From the NCBI RefSeq assembly GCF_937616625.2, contig NC_065577.1:26487501-26551500 (forward strand): a DNA stretch of 64,000 bases, in the 5' to 3' direction. Both the position numbers and the translations under genes were made by a program. Of this stretch, positions 28,681-42,017 are shown in pieces. Within the stretch, counting starts at the first letter, position 1. Each line of letters starts with the position of its first letter. Below the pieces are notes generated by a model, which ran no database searches, was not told the origin of the DNA, and saw only the letters and a list, made by a program, of their open reading frames with translations. The stretch is from Mercurialis annua (taxonomy: Eukaryota; Streptophyta; Magnoliopsida; Malpighiales; Euphorbiaceae).

Positions 28681-31600
28681 TGGCTTAAATCGCTAAAAAG
28701 GCGAAACGTTTGTAGACGTTTGGCTTAAATCGGTAAAAAGGTGAAACGTTTGTAGACGTTTGGCTTAAATCGCTAAAAAGGTTAAACGCTTGGATATGTT
28801 TCGTAACGTTTGTAAACATATGGCTGAAATAGCTTAAATGTGGAAACGTTTGGATTTGTTTCATTACGTTTCTAAGTGGCTTAAATCGCTAAAAAGGGTA
28901 AACGTTTGTTTTTTTTCGTAACGTTTTAAACGTTTGGATTTGTTTCGTAACGTTTGTAAAAGTTTTGCTTAAATCGCTAAATAGGGGAAACGTTTGGATT
29001 TGTTTCGTAACGATTGTAAACGTTCGGCTTAAATCTCTAAAAACATGAAATGTTTGTTTTTGTTCCATAGTGTTTGTAAATGTTTGTATTTGTTTTGTAA
29101 TGTTTGTTTCGTAATAGTTTAAACGTTTGGTTTTGTTTCGTAGCGTTTGTAGATGTTTGGTTTAAATTACTAAAAAGGTGAAACGTTTAGTTTTGTTTCG
29201 AAACGTTTGGTTTAAATTGGTAAAAAGGTGAAATTTTTGGATTTGTTTCGTAACGTTTGGTTTTGTTTCGTAATATTTGTAAACGTTCGGCTTAAATCGC
29301 TAAAAAGGTGAAACATTTGGATTTGTTTCGTAACGTTTGTAAACGTTTGGCTTAAATCGCTAAAAAGGGGAAACGCTTGGTTTTGTTTACTAATGTTTGT
29401 AATCGTTTGGCTTAAATTTCTAAAAAAGTAGAACATTTGGATTTGTTTCGAAACGTGTATAAATGTTTGGCTTAAATTGCTAAAAAGGGGAAACGTTTGG
29501 ATTTGTTTCGTAACATTTGTAATCGTTTGGCTTATATCGCTAAAAATGTGAAGCGTTTGGTTTTGTTCCGTACCGTTTGTAAACGTGTTTGGCTTATGTC
29601 GCTAAAACTTGGAAACGTTTGGATTTGTTTCGTATTGTTTATAAACGTTTGGCTTAAATCGCTAAAGAGGGGAAACGTTTGGTTTTGTTTCGTAACGTTT
29701 CAAACGTTTGGCTTTGTTTCGTAACGTTTGTAAACGTTTGGCTTCAATAGCTAAAAAGGCGAAACGTTTCGATTTGTTTCGTAACATTTGTAAACGTTTG
29801 CTTAAATTGCTAAAAAGGTGTAACGCTTGGTTTTGTTTCGTAACGTTTGTAAACGTTTGGCTTCAATCGCTAAAAAGGTGAAATGTTTGGATTTATTTCG
29901 TTACATTTGTAAACATTTGGCTTATATTGCTAAAAAGGTGAAACCCATGGATTTGTTTCGTAACGTTTGTAAATGTTTGGCTTAAATCGCTAAAAAGATG
30001 AAATGTTTGGATTTTTTCGTAATGTTTGTAAACGTTTGGATTATATAGCTAAAAATGTGAAACATCTGGTTTTGTTTCGTAACCTTTGCAAACATTCGGC
30101 TTAAATCGCTAAAAAGGTGAAATAGCTGGATTTGTTTTGTAACATTTTAAACGTTTGGCTTAAATCGCTATAATGGGGAAACGTTTGGATTTGTTTAGTA
30201 ATGTTTTTAAACATTTGGATTCAATAAATAAAACGCTGAAACGTTTGTAAACGTTTGGCATAAATCACTAAAAAGGTGAAACGTTTGGATTTGTTTGTAA
30301 ACGTTTTTCTTAAATTGCTAAAAATATGAAACGTTTGGTTTTGTTCCGTAACGTTTCTAAACATTTGGGTTCAATCGCTAAAAATGTGAAACGTTTGGAT
30401 TTATTTGGTAACGTTTGAAACGTTTGGATTTCTTTCGTAACGTTTGTAAACATTCGGCTTAAATCGCTAAAATTGTTAAACGTTGGATTTGTTTTATAAC
30501 GTTTCAAACATTTGGATTTGTTTCGTAACGTTTGTAAACATTTGGCTTAAATCGCTAAAAAGGCGAAACGTTTGTAGACGTTTGGCTTAAATCGCTAAAA
30601 AGGTGAAACGTTTGTAGACGTTTGGCTTAAATCGCTAAAAAGGTTAAACGCTTGGATATGTTTCGTAACGTTTGTAAACATATGGATGAAATAGCTTAAA
30701 TGTGGAAACGTTTGGATTTGTTTCATTACGTTTCTAAGTGGCTTAAATCGCTAAAAAGGGTAAACGTTTGTTTTTTTTCGTAACGTTTTAAACGTTTGGA
30801 TTTGTTTCGTAACGTTTGTAAAAGTTTTGCTTAAATCGCTAAATAGGGGAAACGTTTGGATTTGTTTCGTAACGATTGTAAACGTTCGGCTTAAATCTCT
30901 AAAAACATGAAATGTTTGTTTTTGTTCCATAGTGTTTGTAAATGTTTGTATTTGTTTTGTAATGTTTGTTTCGTAATAGTTTAAACGTTTGGTTTTGTTT
31001 CGTAGCGTTTGTAGATGTTTGGTTTAAATTACTAAAAAGGTGAAACGTTTAGTTTTGTTTCGAAACGTTTGGTTTAAATTGGTAAAAAGGTGAAATTTTT
31101 GGATTTGTTTCGTAACGTTTGGTTTTGTTTCGTAATATTTGTAAACGTTCGGCTTAAATCGCTAAAAAGGTGAAACATTTGGATTTGTTTCGTAACGTTT
31201 GTAAACGTTTGGCTTAAATCGCTAAAAAGGGGAAACGCTTGGTTTTGTTTACTAATGTTTGTAATCGTTTGGCTTAAATTTCTAAAAAAGTAGAACATTT
31301 GGATTTGTTTCGAAACGTGTATAAATGTTTGGCTTAAGTTGCTAAAAAGGGGAAACGTTTGGATTTGTTTCGTAACATTTGTAATCGTTTGGCTTATATC
31401 GCTAAAAATGTGAAGCGTTTGGTTTTGTTCCGTACCGTTTGTAAACGTGTTTGGCTTATGTCGCTAAAACTTGGAAACGTTTGGATTTGTTTCGTATTGT
31501 TTATAAACGTTTGGCTTAAATCGCTAAAGAGGGGAAACGTTTGGTTTTGTTTCGTAACGTTTCAAACGTTTGGCTTTGTTTCGTAACGTTTGTAAACGTT

Positions 31601-34240
31601 TGGCTTCAATAGCTAAAAAGGCGAAACGTTTCGATTTGTTTCGTAACATTTGTAAACGTTTGCTTAAATTGCTAAAAAGGTGTAACGCTTGGTTTTATTT
31701 CGTAACGTTTGTAAACGTTTGGCTTCAATCGCTAAAAAGGTGAAATGTTTGGATTTATTTCGTTACATTTGTAAACATTTGGCTTATATTGCTAAAAAGG
31801 TGAAACCCATGGATTTGTTTCGTAACGTTTGTAAATGTTTGGCTTAAATCGCTAAAAAGATGAAATGTTTGGATTTTTTTCGTAATGTTTGTAAACGTTT
31901 GGATTATATAGCTAAAAATGTGAAACATCTGGTTTTGTTTCGTAACCTTTGCAAACATTCGGCTTAAATCGCTAAAAAGGTGAAATAGCTGGATTTGTTT
32001 TGTAACATTTTAAACGTTTGGCTTAAATCGCTATAATGGAGAAACGTTTGGATTTGTTTAGTAATGTTTTTAAACATTTGGATTCAATAAATAAAACGCT
32101 GAAACGTTTGTAAACGTTTGGCATAAATCACTAAAAAGGTGAAACGTTTGGATTTGTTTGTAAACGTTTTTCTTAAATTGCTAAAAATATGAAACATTTG
32201 GTTTTGTTCCGTAACGTTTCTAAACGTTTGGGTTCAATCGCTAAAAATGTGAAACGTTTGAAACGTTTGGATTTCTTTCGTAACGTTTGCAAACATTCGG
32301 CTTAAATCGCTAAAATTGTTAAACGTTGGATTTGTTTTGTAACGTTTCAAACATTTGGATTTGTTTCGTAACGTTTGTAAACATTTGGTTTAAATCGCTA
32401 AAAGGTGAAACGTTTGTAGACGTTTGGCTTAAATCGCTAAAAAGGTGAAACGTTTGTAGACGTTTGGCTTAAATCGCTAAAAGGTTAAACGGTTGGATAT
32501 GTTTCGTAACGTTTGTAAACATATGGCTGAAATAGCAAAAATGGGGAAACGTTTGGATTTGTTTCGTTACGTTTCTAAGTGGCTTAAATCGCTAAAAAGG
32601 GGAAACGTTTGTTTTTTCTCGTAACGTTTTAAACGTTTGGATTTGTTTCGTAACGTTTGTAAAAGTTTTGCTTAAATCGCTAAATAGGGGAAACATTTGG
32701 ATTTGTTTCGTAACGATTGTAAACGTTCGGCTTAAATCTCTAAAAATATGAAATGTTTGTTTTTGTTCCGTAACGTTTGTAAATGTTTGTATTTGTTTTG
32801 TAATGTTTGTTTCGTAATAGTTTAAACGTCTGGTTTTGTTTCGTAACGTTGGTAGATGTTTCGTTTAAATTACTAAAAAGGTGAAACGTTTAGTTTTGTT
32901 TCGAAACGTTTGGATTAAATTGGTAAAAAGGTGAAATTTTTGGATTTGTTTCGTAACGTTTGGTTTTGTTTCGTAATGTTTGTAAACGTTCGGCTTAAGT
33001 CGCTAAAAAGGTGAAACGTTTGGATTTGTTTCGTAACGTTTGTAAACGTTTGGCTTAAATCGCTAAAAAGGGGAAACGCTTGGTTTTGTTTACTAATGTT
33101 TGTAATCGTTTGGCTTAAATTTCAAAAAAAGTAGAACATTTGGATTTGTTTCGAAACGTTTATAAATGTTTGGCTTAAATTGCTAAAAAGGGGAAACGTT
33201 TGGATTTGTTTCGTAACATTTGTAATCTTTTGGCTTATATCGCTGAAAATGTGAAGCGTTTGGTTTTGTTCCGTACCGTTTGTAAACGTGTTTGGCTTAT
33301 GTCGCTAAAACTTGGAAACGTTTGGATTTGTTTCGTATTGTTTGTAAACGTTTGGCTTAAATCGCTAAAGAGGGGAAACGTTTGGTTTTGTTTCATAACG
33401 TTTCAAACGTTTGGCTTTATTTCGTAACGTTTGTAAACGTTTGGCTTCAATAGCTAAAAAGGCGAAACGTTTCGATTTGTTTCGTAACATTTGTAAACGT
33501 TTGCTTAAATTGCTAAAAAGGTGTAACGCTTGGTTTTGTTTCGTAACATTTGTAAACGTTTGCTTAAATCGCTAAAAAGGGGAAACGTTTGTTTTTTTTG
33601 TAACGTTTTAAACGTTTGGATTTGTTTCGTAACGTTTGTAAAAGTTTTGCTTAAATCGCTAAATAGGGGAAACGTTTGGATTTATTTCGTAACGATTGTA
33701 AACGTTCGGCTTAAATCTCTAAAAATATGAAATGTTTGTTTTTGTTCCGTAACGTTTGTAAATGTTTGTATTTGTTTTGTAATGTTTGTTTCGTAATAGT
33801 TTAAACATTTGGTTTTGTTTCGTAACGTTTGTAGATGTTTGGTTTAAATTACTAAAAAGGTGAAACGTTTAGTTTTGTTTCGAAACGTTTAGTTTAAATT
33901 GGTAAAAAGGTGAAATTTTTGGATTTGTTTCGTAACGTTTGGTTTTGTTTCTTAATGTTTGTAAACGTTCGGCTTAAATCGCTAAAAAGGTGAAACGTTT
34001 GGATTTTTTTCGTAACGTTTGTAAACGTTTGGCTTAAATCGCTAAAAAGGGGAAACGCTTGGTTTTGTTTACTAATGTTTGTAATCGTTTGACTTAAATT
34101 TCTAAAAAAGTAGAACATGTGGATTTGTTTCGAAACGTTTATAAATGTTTGGCTTAAATTGCTAAAAAAGGGAAACGTTTGGATTTGTTTCGTAACATTT
34201 GTAATCGTTTGGCTTATATCGCTAAAAATGTGAAGCGTAA
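28681..34240 (+). repeat. 60-bp satellite, HOR family D (about 1.86-kb period)
   Basis: Units recur with a period of 1,862 bp (for example 29,497 and 31,359), then 1,841 bp (33,200). They contain the same roughly 800-bp core found in family C (CTTCAATAGCTAAAA... at about 23,133, 24,730, 26,285, 27,880, 29,740, 31,600 and 33,450), joined to D-specific monomers. After 33,540 a partial unit repeats 32,590-33,250 at a distance of just under 1 kb. The array then loses HOR order near 34,240. Confidence 0.88.
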
Positions 34241-35957
34241 CGTTTGTTAACCTTCGGCTTAAATTACTAAAAAGGTTAAATGATTGGTTTTATTTCGTAA
34301 CGTTTGTAAACGTTTGGCTTCAATCGCTAAAAAGGTGAAATGTTTGGATTTATTTCGTGATGTTTGTAAACGTTTGGCTTAAATTTCTAAAAAGGTGAAA
34401 CGCTTGGATTTGTTTCGTAACGTTAGTAATTGTTTGGCTTAAATCGTAAAAAAGTTGAAATGTTTGAATTTGTTTCGGAACGTTTGTAAACGTTTGGCTT
34501 AAATCGCTAAAAAAGACTTCGTAACGTTTTAAACGCTTGGATTTGTTTCGTAACATTTGTAAACGTTTGGATTAAATCGCTAAAAAGGTGAAACATTTGG
34601 ATTTTTTTCATAACGTTTGTTAACGTTTGGCTTAAATCGCTAAATAGGGGAAACGTTTGTATTTGTTTCGTAACGTTTGTAAACGTTTGGTTTAAATCAC
34701 TAAAAAGGTGAAACGTTTGGTTTTGTTTCGTAACGTTTATAAACGTTTGGCTTAAATCACTAAAAAGGGGAAACGTTTGGCTTTATTTCGTAATGTTTGT
34801 AAACGTTTGGCTTTGTTTCGTAACGTTTGTAAACGTTTAGCTTTAATCGCTAAAAATGTGAAATGTTTTGATTTATTTCGTAATGTTTGTAAACTTTTGG
34901 CTTAAATACCTTAAAAGGTGAAACGCTTGGATTTATTTCGTAACGTTTGTAAATGTTTGGCATATATCGCTAAAATGGAGAAACGTTTGGATTTGTTTCG
35001 TAACATTTGTAAACGTTTGTCGTAAATCGGTAAAAAGGTGAAATGTTTGGATTTGTTTCGCAAGGTTTGTAAATGTTTGACTTAAATCGCTAAAAAGGGA
35101 AAACGTTTGGATTTGTTTCGTAACGTTTGTAAACGTTTGGCTTAAATTACTAAAAAGGTGAAACATTTGGATTTGTTTTGTAACGTTTGTAAATGTTTGG
35201 CTTAAATCGCTAAAAAGGTGAAACCTTCGGATTTGTTTCGTAACGTTTGTAAACGTTTGGCATAAATCGCTAAAATGGAGAAGCGTTTGGATTTGTTTCA
35301 TAACATTTGTAAACGTTTGTCTTAAATCGGTAAAAAGGTAAAACGTTTGTATTTGTTTCGTAAGGTTTGTAAACGTTTGGCTTAAATTACTAAAAAGGTG
35401 AAACGTTTGGGTTAGTTTCGTAACATTTGGTTTTGTTGCGTAATGTTTGTAAATGTTTGACTTAAATCGCTATAAAGGTGAAATGCTTGGATTTGTTTTG
35501 TAATGTTTGTAAACGTTTGGCTTAAATTGCTAAAAAGGTGAAACGTTTGGATTTGTTTCGTAATGTTTGTAAACGTTTTGCTTAAATTGCTAAAAAGCTG
35601 AAATATTTGGATTTGTTTCATAACGTTTGTAAACGTTTGGCTTACATCGCTAAAACGGTGAAACGCTTGGATTTGTTTCGTAACGTTTTAAGCGTTTGGT
35701 TTTGTTAACGTTTGGCTTAAATTGCTAAAAAGGTGAAACACTTGGATTTGTTTCGTAACGTTTGTAAACGTTTGACTTTTTTTAGTAACGTTTGTAAACG
35801 TTTGACTTAAATCGCTAAAAAGGTGAAACGTTCGGTTTTGTTTCGTAACGTTCGTAAACGTTTGGCTTAAATTGCATAAAAGGGGATATGTCTGGATTTT
35901 TTGGTCACGTTTGTAAACGTTAGCTTAAAACGCAAAAAAGGTGAAACGTTTGGATTT
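34241..35957 (+). repeat. Diverged 60-bp satellite monomers without clear HOR
   Basis: The 60-bp monomer continues in the same orientation with many private substitutions and some 30-bp half-monomer insertions, for example consecutive GTTTGGCTTTATTTCG and GTTTGGCTTTGTTTCG units near 34,780-34,830. I found no long-period identity to the HOR arrays to the left. Confidence 0.85.
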
Positions 35958-35970
35958 GTTTCACCTTTTT
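35935..35970. other. Fold-back palindrome at a satellite orientation switch
   Basis: AAAAAGGTGAAAC (35,935-35,947) and its exact reverse complement GTTTCACCTTTTT (35,958-35,970) flank a 10-bp loop. Left of it the satellite reads '+', right of it '-'. It is the junction of a head-to-head rearrangement. Confidence 0.9.
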
Positions 35971-38900
35971 AGAGATTTAAGCCAAACGTTTACAAACGTT
36001 ACGAAACAAAACCAAACGTTTCATCTTATTAGCGATATAAGCCAAATGTTTACAAACGTTACGAAACAAATCCATTTGTTTCACCTTTTTAGCGATTTAA
36101 GCCAAACGTTTACAAACGTTACAGAACAAATCCAAACGTTACCCCATTTAACAATTTAAGCCAAACGTTTACAAACGTTAGGAACACAAAACCAAACGTT
36201 TCCCCATTTTAGCGATTTAAGCCCAAAGTTTACAAACGTTACAAAACAAATCCAAACGTTTTACCTTCTTAGCGATATAAGCCAAACGTTTCGCAAATCC
36301 AAGTGTTTCACCTTTTTCCCTATTTAAGCCAAACGTTTACAAACGTTACGAAACGAATCCAAATGTTTTAGCTTTTTAGCGATTTAATCCAAACGTTAAC
36401 AAATGTTACGAAACATATCCAAACGTTTCCCCATGTTAGCGATTTATGGAAAACGTTAACAAAAGTTACCAAACAAAACCAAACGTTTCACCTTTTTAGC
36501 TGTTTCAGCCAAACGTTTACAAACGTTACAAAACAAAACCAAACGTTTACAAACGTTATGACACAAATCCCAGCGTTTCACCTTTTTAGTAATTTAAGCC
36601 AAATATTTACAAACGTTACGAAAAAAATCCAAACGTTTACAAAGGTTATGAAACAAAAACAAACGTTTCACCTTTTTAGCGATTTAAGCCAAGCATTTAC
36701 AAACATTACGAAACAAATCAAAACGTTTCCCCTTTTTAGCAATTTAAGCCAAACATTTACAAACATTACGAAACAAATCCAAACATTTCCCCATTTTAGC
36801 AATTTAAGCCAAACGTTTACAAACATTACGAAATAAATCCAAACATTTCCCCATTTTAGCGATTTAAGCCAAACATTTAAAACGTTACGAAACAAATCCA
36901 AATGTTTCGCCTTTTTAGCGATTTAAGCCAAACGTTTCCAACATTACTAAACAAATCCAAACGTTTCACCTTTTTATCGATTTAAGCCAAACGTTTACAA
37001 GCATTACGAAACAAATCCAAACATTTCCCCATTTTAGCGATTTAAGCCAAACATTTAAAACGTTACGAAACAAATCCAAATGTTTCACCTTTTTAGCGAT
37101 TTAAGCCAAACGTTTACAAAGGTTATGAAACAAAATCAAACGTTTCACCTTTTTAGCGATTTAAGCCAAACGTTTACAAACGTTATGGAACAAAACCAAA
37201 TGTTTCACATTTTTAGCGATTTAAGCCAAACGTTTTCAAACAATATGAAACAAATCCAAACGTTTCACCTTTTTAGCCATTTAAGCCAATTGTTTCGAAA
37301 CGTTACGAAACCTATCCTAGCGTTTCACCTCTTCAGCAATTTAAGCCAAACACGTTTACTAACGTTACGGAAAAAAACCAAACGTTTCATATTTTTTGCG
37401 ATTTAAGCCAAATGTTTACAAAAGTTACAAAAAAAATCCAAATGTTTCCCCATGTTAGTGATTTAAGCCAAACGTTTACAAACGTTTCAAATCAAATCCA
37501 TGCGTTTCACCTTTTTAGCAACTTAAGCCAAACGTTGCGAAACAAATCCAAACGTTTCCCCATTTCAGCGATTTATGCAAAACGTTTATAAACGTTACGA
37601 AACAAATCCAAAGGTTTCACCTTTTTAGCGATTTAAGCCAAATGTTTACAGACGTTACGAAACAAATCCAAACGTTTCACCTTTTTAGCGATTTAAGCCG
37701 AACATTCAGAAACGCTACAAAACAAATCCAAATGTTTCACCTTTTTAAAACTTTTAAGCCAAACATTTACAAACGTTACAAAACAAAACCAAACGTATCA
37801 CCTTTTTAGCGATTTAAGCCATACGTTCACAAACGTTACGAAACAAATTCAAACGTTTCCCCTTTTTAGCGATTTAAGCCAAACGTTTAGAAAGGTTATG
37901 AAACAAATCCAAACGTTTCCCCTTTTTAGCGATTTAAGTCAAACGTTTACACTCGTTACAAAACAAAACAAAACGTTTCACCTTTTTAGCGATTTAAGCC
38001 AAACGTTTACAAATGTTACAAAACAAAACCAAACGTTTACAAACGTTACAAAAAAAAATAAAAGCGTTTCACCTTTTAAGCTATTTAAGCCAAACGTTTA
38101 CAAACGTTTTCCATTTTTAGCGATTTAAGCCCAAAATTTACAAACGTTACGAAACAAATCCAAACGTTTCACCTTTTTAGCGATTTAAGCCAAACGTTAA
38201 CAAACGTTTCGAAACAAATCCAAGCGTTTCACCTTTTTAGAGATTTAAGCAAACGTTTACAAACGTTACGAAATAAAATAAAACGTTTCATATTTTTAGC
38301 AATTTAAGCCAAATGTTTATAAACATTACGAAACAAATCCAAATGTTTCACCTTTTTAGCGTATTATATCGAACGTTTACAAACATTACGAAACAAAACC
38401 AAACGTTTCACCTTTTTAGCGATTTAAGCCAAACGTTTACAAACCTGACAAACAAATCCAAATGTTTCACCTTTTTAGCTATTTAAGCCAACGATTACAA
38501 ACGTTACGAAACAAATCCAAGCGTTTCACCTTTTTAGCAATTTAAGCCAAACATTAAAAAATGTTGCAAAACAAATTCAAACGTGTCACCTTTTTAGCGA
38601 TTTAAGCCAAACATTTCACCTCCAAACGTTTAAAACGTCACGAAACAAATCCAAACGTTTCACCTTTTTAGCGATTTAAGCCAAATGTTTAAAACGTTAA
38701 GAAACAAATCCAGATGTTTCACCGTTTTAGTTATTTATACCAAACGTTTACAAATGTTACGAAACAAATCCAAACGTTTCACTTTTTTTAGCGATTTAAG
38801 CCAAACGTTTACAAATGTTACATTTCACCTTTTTTAGCAATTTAAGCCAAACGTTTACAAACTTTACAAAAAAAAACAAACGTTTCACAGTTTTTGCGAT

Positions 38901-39029
38901 TTAAGCCAACCGTTTAGAAACGTTACAAAACAAATCCAAACGTTTCACCTTTTTAGCGATTTAAGCAAAACGTTTATAAACGTTATGAAACAAATCCAAA
39001 CATTTCCCCATTTTAGCGATTTAAGCCAA
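35958..39029 (-). repeat. 60-bp satellite in inverted orientation
   Basis: The monomers are reverse-complemented (TTTAGCGATTTAAGCCAAAC...ACGAAACAAATCC). The block is about 3.07 kb. It contains a local three-monomer duplication: CATTTCCCCATTTTAGCG followed by a TTTAAAACG variant recurs at about 36,841 and 37,021. The right border near 39,029 is CCAAATGTTTGG, a palindromic position, after which '+' monomers resume. Confidence 0.92.
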
Positions 39030-41457
39030 ATGTTTGGTTTTGTTCCGTAACGTTTGTAAACGTTTGGCATAAATTGCTAAAAAGGGTGAAATGTTTGTTT
39101 TTGTTTCGTAACGAGTGTAAACGTTTATCTTAAATCGCTAATGGGTGAAACGTTTGGATTTGTTTCGTAACGTTTGTAAACGTTTGGCTTAAATTGCTAA
39201 AAAGGTTAAACGCTTGGATTTGTTTGGTAGCGTTTGTAAACGTTTGGCTTAAATTTCTAAATAGGTGACACGTTTGGATTTGTTTCGTAACCTTTGTAAA
39301 TGTTTGGCTTAAATTGCTAAATAGGTGAAATATTTGGATTTGTTTTGTAACTTTTGTATACGTTTAGCCTAAATTGCTAAAAAGGTGAAACACTTGGATT
39401 TGTTTCCTAACCTTTGTAAACATTTGGCTTTGTTTCGTAACATTTGTAAACGTTTGGCTTAAATTACTACAAATGTGAAACGTTTGGATTTACTTCGTAA
39501 CGTTTGTATAGGTTGGGCTTAAATCGCTAAAAAGGTGAAACGTTTGGATTTGTTTCGTAACGTTTGTAAACGTTTGGCTTAAATTGCTAAAAAAGTGAAA
39601 TGTTTGGTTTTGTTTCGTAACCTTTGTAAACGTTTGGCTTAAATCACTAAAAAGGTGACATGTTTGGATTTGTTTCGTAATGTTAGTAAACGTTTGGCTT
39701 AAATTGCTAAAAAGGTGACACGTTTGGATTTCTTTCGTTACCTTTGTAAACGTTTGGCTTAAATTGCTAAAAAGGTTAAACATTTGGATTTGTTTCGTAA
39801 CGTTTGTAAACATTTGACTTAAATAGCTAAAAAGGTGAAACGTTTGGATTTGTTTTGTAATGTTTGTAAACGTTCGGCTTATATTGCTAAAACGGTGAAA
39901 CGTTTGGTTTTGTTTCGTAACGTTTGTAAACTTTTGGCTTAAATCGCTAAAAATATGAAAAGTTTGTTTTTGTTCCTTAACGTTTATAAACGTTTGGCTT
40001 AAATCGCTAAAAAGGTGAAATGTTTGGTTTTTTTTATAACCTTTGTAAACGATTGTTTTAATTCGTAACGTTTGTAATCGTTTGGCTTAAATTGCTATAA
40101 AGGTGAAACGTTTGGATTTGTTTTGTAACGTTCGTATAGTTTTCTCTTAACGCCAAAAAGGTTAAACGTTTGGTTTGGTTTCGAAACGTTTGTAGACGTT
40201 CGGCTTAAATCGCTAAAAAGGTGAAACATTTGGTTTTGGTTCGTAACGTTTGTAAACGTTTGGCTTTAATTGCTAAAAATGTGAAACGTTTGTTTTTGTT
40301 CCGTAACGTTGGGCTTAAATCGCGAAAAAGGTGAAGCGTTTTGTTTTGTTTTATAACCTTTGTAAACGTTTGGTTTTTTTTCGTAACGTTTGTAAATGTT
40401 TGGCTTAAATCGCTAAAACTATGAAATGTTTTTTTTTGTTCCGTAACATTTGAAAACGTTTGGCTTAAATCGCTAAAAAGGGGAAACGTTTTGTTTTATT
40501 TTAAAACTTTTGTAAACGTTTGGATTTGTTACGTAACGTTTGTAAACATTTGGCTTAAATTGCTAAAAATGTGAAACGCTTGGATTTGTTTTGTAATGTT
40601 TCTAAACGTTGGTCTTAAATTCCTAAAAAGGTGAAAACGTTTGGATTTGTTTCGTAACGTTTGTAAACGTTTGGCTTAAATCACTAAAAAGGTTGAACGT
40701 TTGGATTTATTTCGTAACGTTTGTAAACGTTAGGCTTAAATTGCTAAAACGGTGAACGCTTGGATTTGTTTCGTAACATTTGTAATGTTTGGATTAAATC
40801 GCTAAAAAGGTGAAACGCTTTGATTTGTTCCATAATGTTTGTAAACATTTGGTTAAATAACTAAAAAAGGTGAACTGTTCGGTTTTGTTTCATAACGTTT
40901 GTAAACGTTTGGCTTATATCGCTAAAAAGGTGAAACATTTAGTTTTGTTTTGTGATTTTGTAAAGGTTCGGCTTAAATCGCTAAAAAGGTGAAACGTTTG
41001 GATTTGTTTCGTAACATTTGTAAACCATTGGCTTATATCGCTAAAAAGATGAAACGCTTGAATTTGTTTCGTAATGTTTATAAACGTTTGACTTAAATCG
41101 CTAACAAAGGGAAACGTTTTGATTTTTTCGTAACGTTTGTAAACATTTTGCTTAAATCTCTAAAAAGGTGAAACATTCGGTTTTGTTTCGTAACCTTTGT
41201 AAACGTTTTGTTACGTAACGTTTTAAACGTTTGGTTTAAATCGCTATAAAGGTGAAACGTTTGGTTTTGTTTCGTAACCTTTTTAAACGTTCGGCTTAAA
41301 TCGCTAAAAAGGTGAAACGTTTGGATTTGTTTTGTAACGTTTGTAAACGTTTGGCTTAAATCGCTAAAAAGGTAAAACGATTGGATTTGTTTCGAAATGT
41401 TTGTAAACGTTTGGCTTAAATTTCTAAAAAGGTGAAACACTTGGATTTGTTTCGTAA
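39030..41457 (+). repeat. 60-bp satellite, forward block
   Basis: Forward, diverged monomers. Its right three quarters (about 39,640-41,437) are copied again at 43,199-44,957. It ends at TTTCGTAACAC, followed by inverted sequence. Confidence 0.9.
39640..41437 (+). repeat. Segmental duplication within the satellite, copy 1
   Basis: Shared private variants with copy 2 include AGTTTGTTTTTGTTCC after AATATGAAA, CGTAACGTTGGGCTTAAAT, and GTGATTTTGTAAAGGTTCGG. The offset to copy 2 runs from about 3,558 bp at the left to about 3,518 bp at the right because of small indels. It ends within 25 bp of a '+' to '-' switch. Confidence 0.85.
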
Positions 41458-42017
41458 CACGTTTTAAAAGGTGACAAGTTTACAAACACTACAAAACAAA
41501 TTAAAGAGTTACTCCTTTTTAGCGATTTATGCCAAACGTTTACAAAGGTTACGAAATAAATCCAAACGTTCCACCTTTTTAGCTATTTAAGCCGAACGTT
41601 TACAAAGGTTACCAAACAAAACTAAACGTTTCCCTTTTTTAGTGATTTAAGCCAAACGTTTACCAACTATACGAAACAAATCCAAACTATTCCCCATTTA
41701 AGCGATTTAAGCCAAACGTTTACAAACATTACGAAAAAAATTCAAGCGTTTCACCTTTTTAGCGATTTAAGCCAAACCTTTACAAACGTTACAGAAACAA
41801 ATCCAACCGTTTCACCATTTTAGAAATTTAAGCTAAACGTTTACAAACGTTACGAAACAATTCCAAACGTTTCAACTATTTAGCAATTTAAACCAAACGT
41901 TTATAAACATTACGAAACAAAACCAAATGTTTCACCTTTTTAGCGATTTAAGCCATTCGTTTACAAACATTGCGAACAAAACCAAACGTTTAAAACATTA
42001 CGTAACCAATCCTAACG
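41458..42017 (-). repeat. 60-bp satellite, short inverted block
   Basis: Roughly nine reverse-complemented monomers. The left junction (GTAACACGTTTTAAAAGGTG, then TTTACAAACACTAC) includes about 20 bp of scrambled satellite-like sequence. The right junction is TTTCACCTTTCGTAACG, where inverted CACCTTT runs directly into forward TTTCGTAACG with a TTT overlap. Confidence 0.9.

Noticed and set aside
1..35957. CRISPR-like array
   Set aside because: The repeats are contiguous 60-bp monomers with graded divergence and no constant-repeat/unique-spacer pattern. The setting is a plant genome.
1..35957. Telomeric or interstitial telomere repeats, suggested by CTAAAAAGG phrases
   Set aside because: The phrase occurs once per 60-bp monomer and never as a short 6-8-bp tandem repeat.
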